Origin: Ectopseudomonas composti
GTDB lineage: Bacteria; Pseudomonadota; Gammaproteobacteria; Pseudomonadales; Pseudomonadaceae
Reading direction: 5' to 3'
DNA: 6,024 bases
NCBI GenBank assembly: GCA_946886245.1
Contig: CAMPIF010000288.1
Span: forward strand, 1-6,024
The notes beneath the pieces are model-generated. The model was given only the letters and a program-made list of their open reading frames with translations. It had not been told where the DNA came from and made no database searches. Of this stretch, positions 1-6,024 are shown piece by piece (within the stretch, counting starts at the first letter, position 1; every line of letters begins with the position of its first letter). The position numbers and the translations under genes were made by a program.

Positions 1-445
1 GCGATTTCGGCCTGCTGCTCGTCGTCAGGTGTTTCGAGCTTCTCCAGCTTGCGCAGCTGGGCCTTGAGCATGGCGGCTTCGATCTTGGCCTTTTTCAGTG
101 CGTCATCACCAGCAGGTTTGGCAGTCGGCGCAGGCGCCTGGTTCTGCAGATCGGCCAGGGACTTCTCGGCGGCTTCAAGCTGCTGGCGCAGGCGGGCGAT
201 TTCGGCCTGCTGCTCGTCGTCAGGTGTTTCGAGCTTCTCCAGCTTGCGCAGCTGGGCCTTGAGCATGGCGGCTTCGATCTTGGCCTTTTTCAGTGCGTCA
301 TCACCAGCAGGTTTGGCAGTCGGCGCAGGCGCCTGGTTCTGCAGATCGGCCAGGGACTTCTCGGCGGCTTCAAGCTGCTGGCGCAGGCGGGCGATTTCGG
401 CCTGCTGCTCGTCGTCAGGTGTTTCGAGCTTCTCCAGCTTGCGCA
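1..445. repeat. Perfect 195-bp tandem repeat inside rnfC
   Basis: Bases 1-195 and 196-390 are identical, and the match continues into a third copy: 1-250 equals 196-445 with no mismatch. The first difference is base 251 against 446, a synonymous Leu codon change. The period is a multiple of three, so each unit adds exactly 65 residues and keeps the rnfC frame. The array continues past base 1, so its copy number is unknown. Each unit encodes a charged helical segment ([20 protein letters not shown]), a short LETPDDEQQ turn, a second helix ([19 protein letters not shown]) and an Ala/Pro-rich linker. Confidence 0.97.
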
Positions 446-2240
446 ACTGGGCCTTGAGCATGGCCGCTTCGATCTTGGCCTTCTTCAAGGCTTCATCGCC
501 GGCTGGCTTGGGTGCGGGAGCAGGTGCAGCCGCCTGGGCATCGGCCAGGGCCTTCTGTGCAGCCCCGGCGGCGGCGCGCAGTTCATTGACCTGGGCTTGC
601 AGCTCCGGCGTGTCATGGGCGGCCAGCTGTTTTTCCGCCTTCTTCAGCGCGACCTGGGCCATGCTGGCTTCGATCTTGAGCTTCTTCAGCGCTTCGTCGG
701 CTGGCGCGGCTGCCGCTACGGCTGGCGCATCGGCTTGCGCGGCCTTGGCGCGGGCGGCTTTCTCGGCGCGTGCCTTGCGCTCGGCTTCCTTCTGTTCCTC
801 GGCGCGGCGCAGGCGTTCCTGGCGCTGCTCGAAACGCTGCCTGGAATGCTCGGCCTTGAGCTGCTTCTGTTCCAGTTCACGGATTTCCGCCTTGGCTGCG
901 CGGTAGTACTGCACCAGCGGGATGCTCGATGGGCAGACGTAGGCGCAGGCGCCGCACTCGATGCAGTCGAACAGGTTGTGCGCCTTGAGCTGCTCGTGCT
1001 CCTGGCCGAGAGCGAAGAAATGCAGTTGTTGCGGCAGCAGGCTGGCCGGGCAGGCTTCTGCGCACTCGCCGCAGCGGATGCAGGGCATGGCCGGCGGCGG
1101 TGGCGGCAGCTCGGCGGCGGTACTGGCCAGCAGGCAGTTGCTGGTTTTGATCAGCGGTACGTCGAGGCTGGGCAAGGTAAAGCCCATCATCGGCCCGCCC
1201 ATGATCAGGCGGCTGAGCTTGGCCTGATCCAGTCCGGCAAAGGCCAGCAGTTCGCCCACCGGCGTGCCAAGCAGCGCCTCGACGTTCCCAGGGCGTGCCA
1301 GCGCCTCGCCGGTCAGGGTGGTGATGCGTGAGATCAGTGGTCGGCCAAGCACCACTGCGTCGTGAATGGCCGTGCAGGTGCCGACGTTCTGGCAGAGGAT
1401 GCCGATATCGGCCGGCAACCCGCCCGAGGGCACCTCGACACCGGTGAGAATCTGGATCAGCTGCTTCTCGCCGCCGGACGGATACTTGGTGGGGAATACC
1501 CGCACCTGGTAGCTGCGCTCGCTGCAGGCACCGCGCACGGCGGCGATGGCCTCGGGCTTGTTGTCCTCGATGCCGATCAGCACCTGATCGGGCTGGATCA
1601 GCTGCACCAGGATATCGATGCCGGAAACCAGTTCAGCGGCGCGCTCGCGCATCAGCAGGTCATCGGCGGTGATGTAGGGCTCACACTCGGTGCCGTTGAT
1701 GATCAGTGTGTGAATCTTCTGCGTAGGGCGCGCAGTGAGTTTCACCGCCGTGGGGAAACCTGCGCCGCCCAGGCCGCTGATGCCGGCCTCGCGGATCAGC
1801 GCCAGCAGCTCGGCCGACTCCATATGCCGGTAGTCGGTGTGCGGCGTCAGTTCGATCCATTCGTCCAGGCCGTCGCTGTCGATGACGATGGCCGGCGCCA
1901 GCATGCCGGAAGCATGTGGGTAGGGCTGCGGGCCGATAAAGCTGACGGTACCGGAGGTCGGGGCATGCAGCGGCGCGCTGACGAAGCCATTGGCCTCGGC
2001 GATCTTCTCGCCCTTGCGCACACGCTGGCCGACGACCACGCAGGGCTCGGCGACTGCACCGATATGCTGGCCGAGCGGCAACACCAGGCGCTTGGGCAAT
2101 GGCGGCGAGACGATGGGCGTACGATTGGACAGTTCCTTGCGCTCGGCCGGGTGGATGCCGCCGGGAATGTCCCAGATCTTCATGGCGTCAGCGTGGCTTG
2201 CCCGCGCTGCGCCCATGTCGTCCTTTGACATGGCGCTCAT
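1..2240 (-). CDS. rnfC: RnfC/RsxC, electron transport complex subunit C (3' end outside window)
   Basis: Peripheral cytoplasmic subunit of the Rnf/Rsx complex; in this family it binds NADH and FMN and passes electrons through Fe-S clusters towards RnfB. The window shows 746 codons with no stop. Residues 20-33 hold the family motif [12 protein letters not shown] NuoF-like nucleotide/flavin domain follows, with GLGGAGFPT at 156-164, NGTECEPY at 182-189 and KYPSGGEKQ at 252-260. Two 4Fe-4S motifs follow: C387/C390/C393/C397 and C426/C429/C432/C436, each ending in Cys-Pro. Five prolines (379-383) precede the first. From about residue 445 the chain is a K/E/A/Q-rich helical tail, and from 515 it is built of repeats of about 65 residues. 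The E. coli protein is about 740 residues, so this one is longer. The start chosen overlaps the rnfB stop (ATGA) and has GGGAG 8 nt upstream (2249-2253). Met4, Met9 (preceded by AAAGGA) and Met20 are alternatives. Confidence 0.96.
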   Translation of the reverse strand, partial: MSAMSKDDMGAARASHADAMKIWDIPGGIHPAERKELSNRTPIVSPPLPKRLVLPLGQHIGAVAEPCVVVGQRVRKGEKIAEANGFVSAPLHAPTSGTVSFIGPQPYPHASGMLAPAIVIDSDGLDEWIELTPHTDYRHMESAELLALIREAGISGLGGAGFPTAVKLTARPTQKIHTLIINGTECEPYITADDLLMRERAAELVSGIDILVQLIQPDQVLIGIEDNKPEAIAAVRGACSERSYQVRVFPTKYPSGGEKQLIQILTGVEVPSGGLPADIGILCQNVGTCTAIHDAVVLGRPLISRITTLTGEALARPGNVEALLGTPVGELLAFAGLDQAKLSRLIMGGPMMGFTLPSLDVPLIKTSNCLLASTAAELPPPPPAMPCIRCGECAEACPASLLPQQLHFFALGQEHEQLKAHNLFDCIECGACAYVCPSSIPLVQYYRAAKAEIRELEQKQLKAEHSRQRFEQRQERLRRAEEQKEAERKARAEKAARAKAAQADAPAVAAAAPADEALKKLKIEASMAQVALKKAEKQLAAHDTPELQAQVNELRAAAGAAQKALADAQAAAPAPAPKPAGDEALKKAKIEAAMLKAQLRKLEKLETPDDEQQAEIARLRQQLEAAEKSLADLQNQAPAPTAKPAGDDALKKAKIEAAMLKAQLRKLEKLETPDDEQQAEIARLRQQLEAAEKSLADLQNQAPAPTAKPAGDDALKKAKIEAAMLKAQLRKLEKLETPDDEQQAEI
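303..698 (-). repeat. Diverged repeat modules in the RnfC tail
   Basis: Aligned on the motif D-x-ALKK-x-KIEA, the tail divides into module A (residues 515-581, bases 498-698, 67 residues), module B (582-646, bases 303-497), module C (647-711, bases 108-302) and the cut-off module D (712-746, bases 1-107). Module A is clearly degenerate: it has [20 protein letters not shown] where B-D have [19 protein letters not shown]. The start of B differs from C and D mainly by synonymous changes plus Glu for Asp. The later part of B is identical to C. Divergence therefore falls towards the C-terminus. Confidence 0.88.
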
Positions 2241-2812
2241 GCCGCCTGCTCCCGGTCACTGGCGATCAGTTGGCCGGGTGCCAGCGGCTTGTCCCATTTC
2301 CAGTTCTGCACGGTGCTGCCGACCTCGATCATGTCGATGCAGTCCACCGGGCAGGGTTCGACGCACAGGTCGCAGCCGGTGCACTCGCTGACGATCACCG
2401 TGTGCATCTGCCGCGCCGCGCCGACGATGGCGTCCACCGGGCAGGCCTGGATGCACTTGGTGCAGCCGATGCACTCGGCCTCGCGGATGTAGGCGACCAT
2501 CTGCGGCTTCTCGCCTTCCACCGCATCCAGCGGCTCTACCTCGACATCCAGCAGGTCGGCCAGCGCCTGGATGGTCGCCTCGCCGCCGGGTGGGCACTTG
2601 TTGATCTTGTCGCCGCCGGCGATCGCCTCGGCGTATGGCTTGCAGCCGGGGTAGCCGCACTGGCCGCACTGGGTCTGCGGCAACAGGGCGTTGATCTGCT
2701 CGGCGATGGGGTCGCCTTCGACCTTGAAACGCACCGCAGCGAAACCGAGGATGGCGCCGGCGATCAGGCACAGGCCGAGCAGCGCGAGTACGGCGATGAG
2801 GACCAGGCTCAT
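2237..2812 (-). CDS. rnfB: RnfB/RsxB, membrane-anchored Fe-S subunit
   Basis: Fe-S subunit of the Rnf/Rsx complex, which relays electrons at the cytoplasmic face of the inner membrane. The 191 residues match the usual length for the family. Residues 3-27 form a hydrophobic N-terminal anchor. A four-cysteine 4Fe-4S domain follows, with C49, C52, C57 and C73 in the context [18 protein letters not shown]. Two ferredoxin-type motifs come next: C114/C117/C120/C124 and C144/C147/C150/C154, each ending in Cys-Pro. All twelve expected ligands are present. The start overlaps the rnfA stop by 4 bp (ATGA) and has no strong Shine-Dalgarno sequence, so translational coupling to rnfA is likely. The stop overlaps the rnfC start in the same way. 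Confidence 0.98.
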   Translation of the reverse strand: MSLVLIAVLALLGLCLIAGAILGFAAVRFKVEGDPIAEQINALLPQTQCGQCGYPGCKPYAEAIAGGDKINKCPPGGEATIQALADLLDVEVEPLDAVEGEKPQMVAYIREAECIGCTKCIQACPVDAIVGAARQMHTVIVSECTGCDLCVEPCPVDCIDMIEVGSTVQNWKWDKPLAPGQLIASDREQAA

Positions 2813-3393
2813 AGCTTGATCAACCCGGCAAAGCCCATGAACGCCAGCGACATCAGGCCGGCGGTGATCATGCCGATGGCCGCGCCCTGGAAGGATTTCG
2901 GCACGTCGGCGATGGCGATGCGCTCACGCATGGCGGCGAACAGCACCAGCACCAGGGAGAAACCCAGACCCGCAGCGAAGCCGTTGGCGGTGGCGGTGAT
3001 GAAGGTGAACTCGGCCTTGTTGGCGTTGAGCAGGGCGACGCCGAGGACGATGCAGTTGGTGGTGATCAGCGGCAGGAAGATGCCCAGCACGCGATACAGC
3101 AGCGGACTGGTCTTGTTCACCACCATCTCGGTGAACTGCACGGTGACCGCGATCACCAGAATGAAGCTGATGGTGCGCAGGAATTCCAGATCCAGCGGCT
3201 TGAGTACGTACTGCTGCACCAGGTAGCTGCACATGGCGGCCAGGGTCAGCACGAAGGTGGTGGCCAGGGACAGGCCGATGGCGGTTTCGATCTTCTTCGA
3301 CACGCCCATGAACGGGCACAGGCCGAGGAACTGCACCAGCACGAAATTATTGACCAGGATGGCGCTGACCATGATCAGGACGAGTTCGGTCAT
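2809..3393 (-). CDS. rnfA: RnfA/RsxA, integral membrane subunit
   Basis: Inner-membrane core subunit of the Rnf/Rsx complex, homologous to NqrE of the Na+-translocating NADH:quinone reductase. At 194 residues it has the usual family length. The sequence is strongly hydrophobic, with about six membrane helices near residues 5-25, 38-60, 71-91, 101-121, 131-151 and 170-190. The inverted-repeat signatures are intact: [18 protein letters not shown] (C26) in the first half and [10 protein letters not shown] (C114) in the second. In this family these cysteines, together with the equivalent pair in the partner subunit RnfE, are placed at an intramembrane iron or Fe-S site. The start fits the family N-terminus, but no clear Shine-Dalgarno sequence precedes it. 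It is the first gene of the rnf block, with a candidate promoter upstream. Confidence 0.98.
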   Translation of the reverse strand: MTELVLIMVSAILVNNFVLVQFLGLCPFMGVSKKIETAIGLSLATTFVLTLAAMCSYLVQQYVLKPLDLEFLRTISFILVIAVTVQFTEMVVNKTSPLLYRVLGIFLPLITTNCIVLGVALLNANKAEFTFITATANGFAAGLGFSLVLVLFAAMRERIAIADVPKSFQGAAIGMITAGLMSLAFMGFAGLIKL

Positions 3394-3420
3394 CGGGTTG
3401 CCGTCGAGTGCGCAAAGGCC

Positions 3421-3439
3421 ATAGGAAAAGGGCGCCTAT
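3421..3439. promoter_or_regulatory. Short inverted repeat at the rnfA -10 box and start site
   Basis: ATAGG (3421-3425) and CCTAT (3435-3439) form a 5-bp inverted repeat around a 9-base centre. It overlaps the end of the candidate -10 box and the expected transcription start. It could be an operator half-site pair or a small 5' hairpin in the rnfA leader. Arms of 5 bp can easily occur by chance, so this is only a weak candidate. Confidence 0.2.
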
Positions 3440-3466
3440 TATCGGGAAGCCGCCCCGGGCATACAA
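3438..3466 (-). promoter_or_regulatory. Candidate sigma70 promoter of rnfABC
   Basis: On the minus strand, TTGTAT (bases 3466-3461) is separated by exactly 17 bp from GATAAT (3443-3438). The -10 box matches the TATAAT consensus at 5 of 6 positions; the -35 box matches TTGACA only at TTG. A start site near base 3431 would give a leader of roughly 38 nt before rnfA. Its position in the only large gap, just ahead of the rnf genes, supports it. No experiment or alignment backs this. Confidence 0.5.
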
Positions 3467-3526
3467 GCCGGATGCGGCGAATTGCCTGCCCTTGGCGACC
3501 TCGCGTCGCAAGCAGTATGGATCTTT

Positions 3527-4294
3527 TCAGCGGCTGGCGAGGCGTTTCCAAAGTTTGCGCAAACCCAGTGCCACGGGGAACAGCACGATGAGGAAGGGCA
3601 GGCTGTAGCCGATGAACTCGATCAGGTTGGCGGTGCCTTCGGCGAGGTTGTCCGTCAGGCGCGAGAAGGCGTCGCCGATGCGGCCCAGGGGTGAGCTTTC
3701 GTAGGGGCTGCTGAAATTCAGGGTCAGCAGGTTGGTATCCAGACGCCGCTGCTGTTGGGCAGCCTCTTGCGCCAGTGCCTGCAGTTGCACTTCCAGGGCG
3801 GCCTGCTCACGGGCCAGAGCCAGCAGGTCGGCCACGGCCAGGTCATCGCGCTTTTCGAACTGTTGCAGGGTCTGTTGCTGGCGCAGCAGTTGCTCGTGCT
3901 GGCGCCGGTTGTCGTTCACGGCCTGGGCCAGGTCTTCGGCGCGGGTGGTGCGATGGGTCAGCTCGCCGCCCTCGCTGGCCAAGGCGGTGATGGCCTCGAC
4001 GCCGTCCGGCACGATGCGCAGGGTCAGTTCGCCGTGAGGTGCTCGGCCGCTGCTGTGCTGGGCGGCAATCAGGCTGCAGGTGCCGAAGCGCTCGGCCAGG
4101 CAGGCTTCGCGCGTGGCCGCGATACGCTCGCCGATCTGCTCGGCTGCCAGTTCGATACCTGCATAGTGTTCGTAGGCCAGGTAGTTGCCGGCCGTGTTGC
4201 GTTCACCTTGCAGGGCGCCGCCGAGCGGGGCGCCCGATTGCTCCGAGCAGCCGGCCAGCACAGCCAGCAGCGCCACTGCCATCCATGGTTTCAT
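3527..4294 (-). CDS. DUF4349-like lipoprotein with coiled coil and C-terminal membrane helix
   Basis: The role is unknown. The 255-residue protein starts with a lipoprotein signal peptide (MKPWMAVALLAVLAGC, lipobox LAGC, lipidated Cys16). A mixed periplasmic domain (about 35-115) contains C65 and C73, which could form a disulfide. A long Q/E/R/L-rich coiled coil covers about 118-188, then LNFSSPYES, then a hydrophobic helix near 225-245 (FIGYSLPFLIVLFPVALGL) followed by a basic tail (RKLWKRLASR). This order resembles DUF4349 proteins; that assignment is by recognition, not search. Ser17 after the lipidated Cys would favour outer-membrane sorting, whereas the C-terminal helix with its positive tail suggests inner-membrane anchoring. 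The start is firm: AGGAGG (4300-4305) lies 5 nt upstream. The gene begins 21 bp after metG ends, so it is probably on the metG transcript. Confidence 0.85.
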   Translation of the reverse strand: MKPWMAVALLAVLAGCSEQSGAPLGGALQGERNTAGNYLAYEHYAGIELAAEQIGERIAATREACLAERFGTCSLIAAQHSSGRAPHGELTLRIVPDGVEAITALASEGGELTHRTTRAEDLAQAVNDNRRQHEQLLRQQQTLQQFEKRDDLAVADLLALAREQAALEVQLQALAQEAAQQQRRLDTNLLTLNFSSPYESSPLGRIGDAFSRLTDNLAEGTANLIEFIGYSLPFLIVLFPVALGLRKLWKRLASR

Positions 4295-4299
4295 CCTTG

Positions 4300-4305
4300 C
4301 CTCCT
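4300..4305 (-). promoter_or_regulatory. Strong Shine-Dalgarno sequence of the lipoprotein gene
   Basis: On the minus strand the bases read AGGAGG, 5 nt before the ATG at 4294. This is the strongest ribosome binding site in the window and fixes the start of the lipoprotein gene. It lies in the 21-bp gap after the metG TAA, so the gene can start translation independently on a shared message. Confidence 0.8.
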
Positions 4306-4315
4306 GGCGCTTGGC

Positions 4316-6024
4316 TTATTTGACGCGCTGACCCGGCTTGGCGCCGCTGTCCGGGCTGAGCAGGTAGATGTCCTCGCCACCGGGGCCGGCGGCCAGGACC
4401 ATGCCTTCGCTGATGCCGAACTTCATCTTGCGCGGCGCCAGGTTGGCGACGTACAGGGTCAGGCGGCCTTCCAGCTTGCTCGGGTCGGGGTAAGCGGACT
4501 TGATGCCGGAGAATACGTTGCGCTTCTCGTCGCCAATATCCAGCGACAGGCGCAGCAGCTTGTCGGCGCCTTCGACGAACTCGCACTTCTCGATCAGGGC
4601 GATACGCAGGTCGACGGCAGCGAAGGCGTCGAAATTGATCTCGGCAGCCAGCGGGTCCTTGGCAAGTTCGCCATTACCCTGTGGCTTGGGCGCTTCGGCG
4701 GCCAGGTCTTCCTTGGAGGCTTCGATCATGGCTTCGATCCTTGCTGGCTCGATGCGGGTCAGCAGTGGGTTGAACGGGTTCAACTGGTGATTGGCCAGCG
4801 GCAGCGCCAGGTCGGACCAGGTTTGCGGTTTCACGTTGAGGAAGGCTTCTGCTTCTGCGGCCAGCTTCGGCAGCACCGGCTTGAGCATGATCACCAACTG
4901 GCGGAACAGGTTGATGCCCAGCGCGCAGATTTCCTGCACCTCGGCCTGCTTGCCCTCGACCTTGTTCAGCGCCCAGGGCGCCTTGTCGGCGATCCAGGCG
5001 TTGGCGCGGTCGGCCAGCGCCATGATCTCGCGCATGGCGCGGGAGAAATCACGCGCCTCGTAAGCGTCGGCGATGCTCGGCGCGGCGGCCTGGAAGGCTT
5101 CCCACAGTTCGGGCTCCGGGTTGGCGGCGACCAGCAGGCCGCCATTGCCCTTGTGGATGAAACCGGCGCAGCGGCTGGCGATATTGACCACCTTGCCGAC
5201 CAGGTCCGAGTTGACCTTTTGCACGAAGTCCTCGAGGTTCAGGTCCAGATCATCCACGCCACGGCCCAGCTTGGCGGCGTAGTAGTAGCGCAGGTACTCC
5301 GGGTTCAGGTGATCGAGGTAGGTGCGCGCCTTGATGAAGGTGCCGCGCGATTTGGACATCTTCTGCCCGTTCACTGTCAGGTAACCGTGCACGTTGACTG
5401 CGGTCGGCTTGCGGTAGCCGGCGCCTTCGAGCATCGCGGGCCAGAACAGGGCGTGGAAGTTGACGATGTCCTTGCCGATGAAGTGGTACAGCTCGGCGGT
5501 GGAATCCTTGCCCCAGAAAGCGTCGAAATCCAGCTCCGGGCGGCGTGAGCAGAGGTTCTTGAAGCTGGCCATGTAGCCGATCGGCGCATCCAGCCAGACG
5601 TAGAAGTACTTGCCCGGCTCGTCCGGAATCTCGAAGCCGAAGTAGGGCGCATCGCGGCTGATGTCCCACTCCTGCAGGCCGCTGTCCAGCCACTCGGCGA
5701 GCTTGTTGGCCACCGCGTCCTGCAGGGTGCCGCTGCGCGTCCACTGCTTGAGCATGGCTTCGAAGTCGGGCAGCTTGAAGAAGAAATGTTGCGACTCCTT
5801 GAGCACCGGCACCGCACCGGAAATGGCCGAGCGGGGGTTCTTCAGCTCGGTCGGTGCATAGGTAGCGCCGCATTTCTCGCAGTTGTCGCCGTACTGATCC
5901 TCAGCGGCGCACTTCGGGCAGGTGCCCTTGATGAAGCGGTCGGCGAGGAACATGCCTTTCTCGGGGTCGAAATACTGGGTCACCGAGCGCGTGGCGATGT
6001 GGCCGGCATCGCGCAGCTTGGTAT
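4316..6024 (-). CDS. metG: Methionyl-tRNA synthetase (5' end outside window)
   Basis: Charges tRNA-Met with methionine using ATP, in the cytoplasm. 568 codons are visible, ending in TAA at 4316-4318; the open frame continues to the right edge. Compared with the E. coli enzyme about 110 N-terminal residues are missing, including the HIGH motif. Visible in order are: the zinc knuckle with four Cys in C-x2-C-x9-C-x2-C spacing (visible residues 35, 38, 48, 51); [11 protein letters not shown], whose Trp corresponds to the methionine-pocket Trp253 of E. coli; the ATP-binding KMSKS loop (bases 5348-5362); the helical anticodon-binding domain; a linker rich in Ala, Glu and Pro; and a C-terminal EMAP/Trbp-like OB-fold dimerisation and tRNA-binding domain (about 462-568, starting [13 protein letters not shown]). 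The spacing of zinc site, Trp and KMSKS agrees with the long, dimeric class of the enzyme. Nothing looks broken. Confidence 0.98.
   Translation of the reverse strand, partial: TKLRDAGHIATRSVTQYFDPEKGMFLADRFIKGTCPKCAAEDQYGDNCEKCGATYAPTELKNPRSAISGAVPVLKESQHFFFKLPDFEAMLKQWTRSGTLQDAVANKLAEWLDSGLQEWDISRDAPYFGFEIPDEPGKYFYVWLDAPIGYMASFKNLCSRRPELDFDAFWGKDSTAELYHFIGKDIVNFHALFWPAMLEGAGYRKPTAVNVHGYLTVNGQKMSKSRGTFIKARTYLDHLNPEYLRYYYAAKLGRGVDDLDLNLEDFVQKVNSDLVGKVVNIASRCAGFIHKGNGGLLVAANPEPELWEAFQAAAPSIADAYEARDFSRAMREIMALADRANAWIADKAPWALNKVEGKQAEVQEICALGINLFRQLVIMLKPVLPKLAAEAEAFLNVKPQTWSDLALPLANHQLNPFNPLLTRIEPARIEAMIEASKEDLAAEAPKPQGNGELAKDPLAAEINFDAFAAVDLRIALIEKCEFVEGADKLLRLSLDIGDEKRNVFSGIKSAYPDPSKLEGRLTLYVANLAPRKMKFGISEGMVLAAGPGGEDIYLLSPDSGAKPGQRVK

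Larger units (their letters stand above)
3394..3526. other. Intergenic region between lipoprotein gene and rnfA
   Basis: These 133 bp are the only sizeable non-coding stretch. Reading towards rnfA they contain, in order: a small GC-rich hairpin (GCGAC at 3495-3499 with GTCGC at 3505-3509), which has no T-run and so is not a convincing intrinsic terminator; the candidate rnfA promoter (3438-3466); an inverted repeat (3421-3439); and a possible 10-codon leader [13 protein letters not shown] (3390-3422) whose TGA overlaps the rnfA ATG. No tRNA or other RNA gene is visible. Confidence 0.7.

Noticed and set aside
1..445. Tandem repeat as a CRISPR array or mobile element
   Set aside because: The units are contiguous with no unique spacers, keep the rnfC reading frame, and show no terminal inverted repeats or transposase.
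49..906. Plus-strand open frame of 285 codons with internal tandem repeats
   Set aside because: It is the antisense of the rnfC tail; its repeats are simply the complement of the RnfC repeats, and its Ser/Ala/Cys/Arg-rich protein resembles no family.
1362..3226. Plus-strand open frames (1362-2228 and 2099-3226) opposite rnfC, rnfB and rnfA
   Set aside because: They overlap three intact, recognisable genes; high GC content leaves few stops in antisense frames, and the translations show no known domains.
3491..3512. Hairpin after the lipoprotein gene as an intrinsic terminator
   Set aside because: The stem is only 5 bp plus a bulged extension, and no T-run follows on either strand, so it does not meet the usual pattern.
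3755..5548. Long plus-strand open frame of 597 codons opposite metG and the lipoprotein gene
   Set aside because: It is striking in length but spans two real genes and the gap between them, and its Gly/Gln/Val/His-rich translation has no recognisable domain, as expected of an antisense GC-rich frame.

Overview
The window is GC-rich and fully occupied by genes read from the minus strand. In transcription order (from high to low coordinates) they are: the 3' part of metG (methionyl-tRNA synthetase), a DUF4349-like lipoprotein gene, then rnfA, rnfB and most of rnfC (also called rsxA, rsxB and rsxC). Codon use, protein sequences and the metG-to-rnf/rsx neighbourhood point to a gammaproteobacterium, most likely Pseudomonas or a close relative. 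This assignment is inference; no species marker is present.

Layout: metG runs off the right edge, lacking about 110 N-terminal residues. It is followed after 21 bp by the lipoprotein gene, which has a strong Shine-Dalgarno sequence, so the two are probably co-transcribed. A 133-bp gap (3394-3526) separates this pair from rnfABC and is the only intergenic space of any size. It carries a plausible sigma70-type promoter, a small inverted repeat over the -10 box and a possible 10-codon leader ORF ending at the rnfA start. rnfA, rnfB and rnfC are joined by two ATGA stop/start overlaps, as expected for translationally coupled subunits. rnfC runs off the left edge inside a tandem-repeat tail.

Function: RnfA (membrane subunit), RnfB (membrane-anchored Fe-S protein) and RnfC (flavin/NADH-binding Fe-S protein) form half of the Rnf/Rsx electron-transfer complex. 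The D, G and E subunits would be expected just beyond the left edge. metG and the lipoprotein have no evident functional link to Rnf.

The most unusual feature is the 3' end of rnfC. A 195-bp (65-codon) unit is repeated in perfect tandem and continues past the window edge, after more diverged copies of the same module. This looks like a recent, possibly length-variable expansion of the K/E/A-rich RnfC tail. I see no evidence of a wholly new system, mobile element, CRISPR array or RNA gene.
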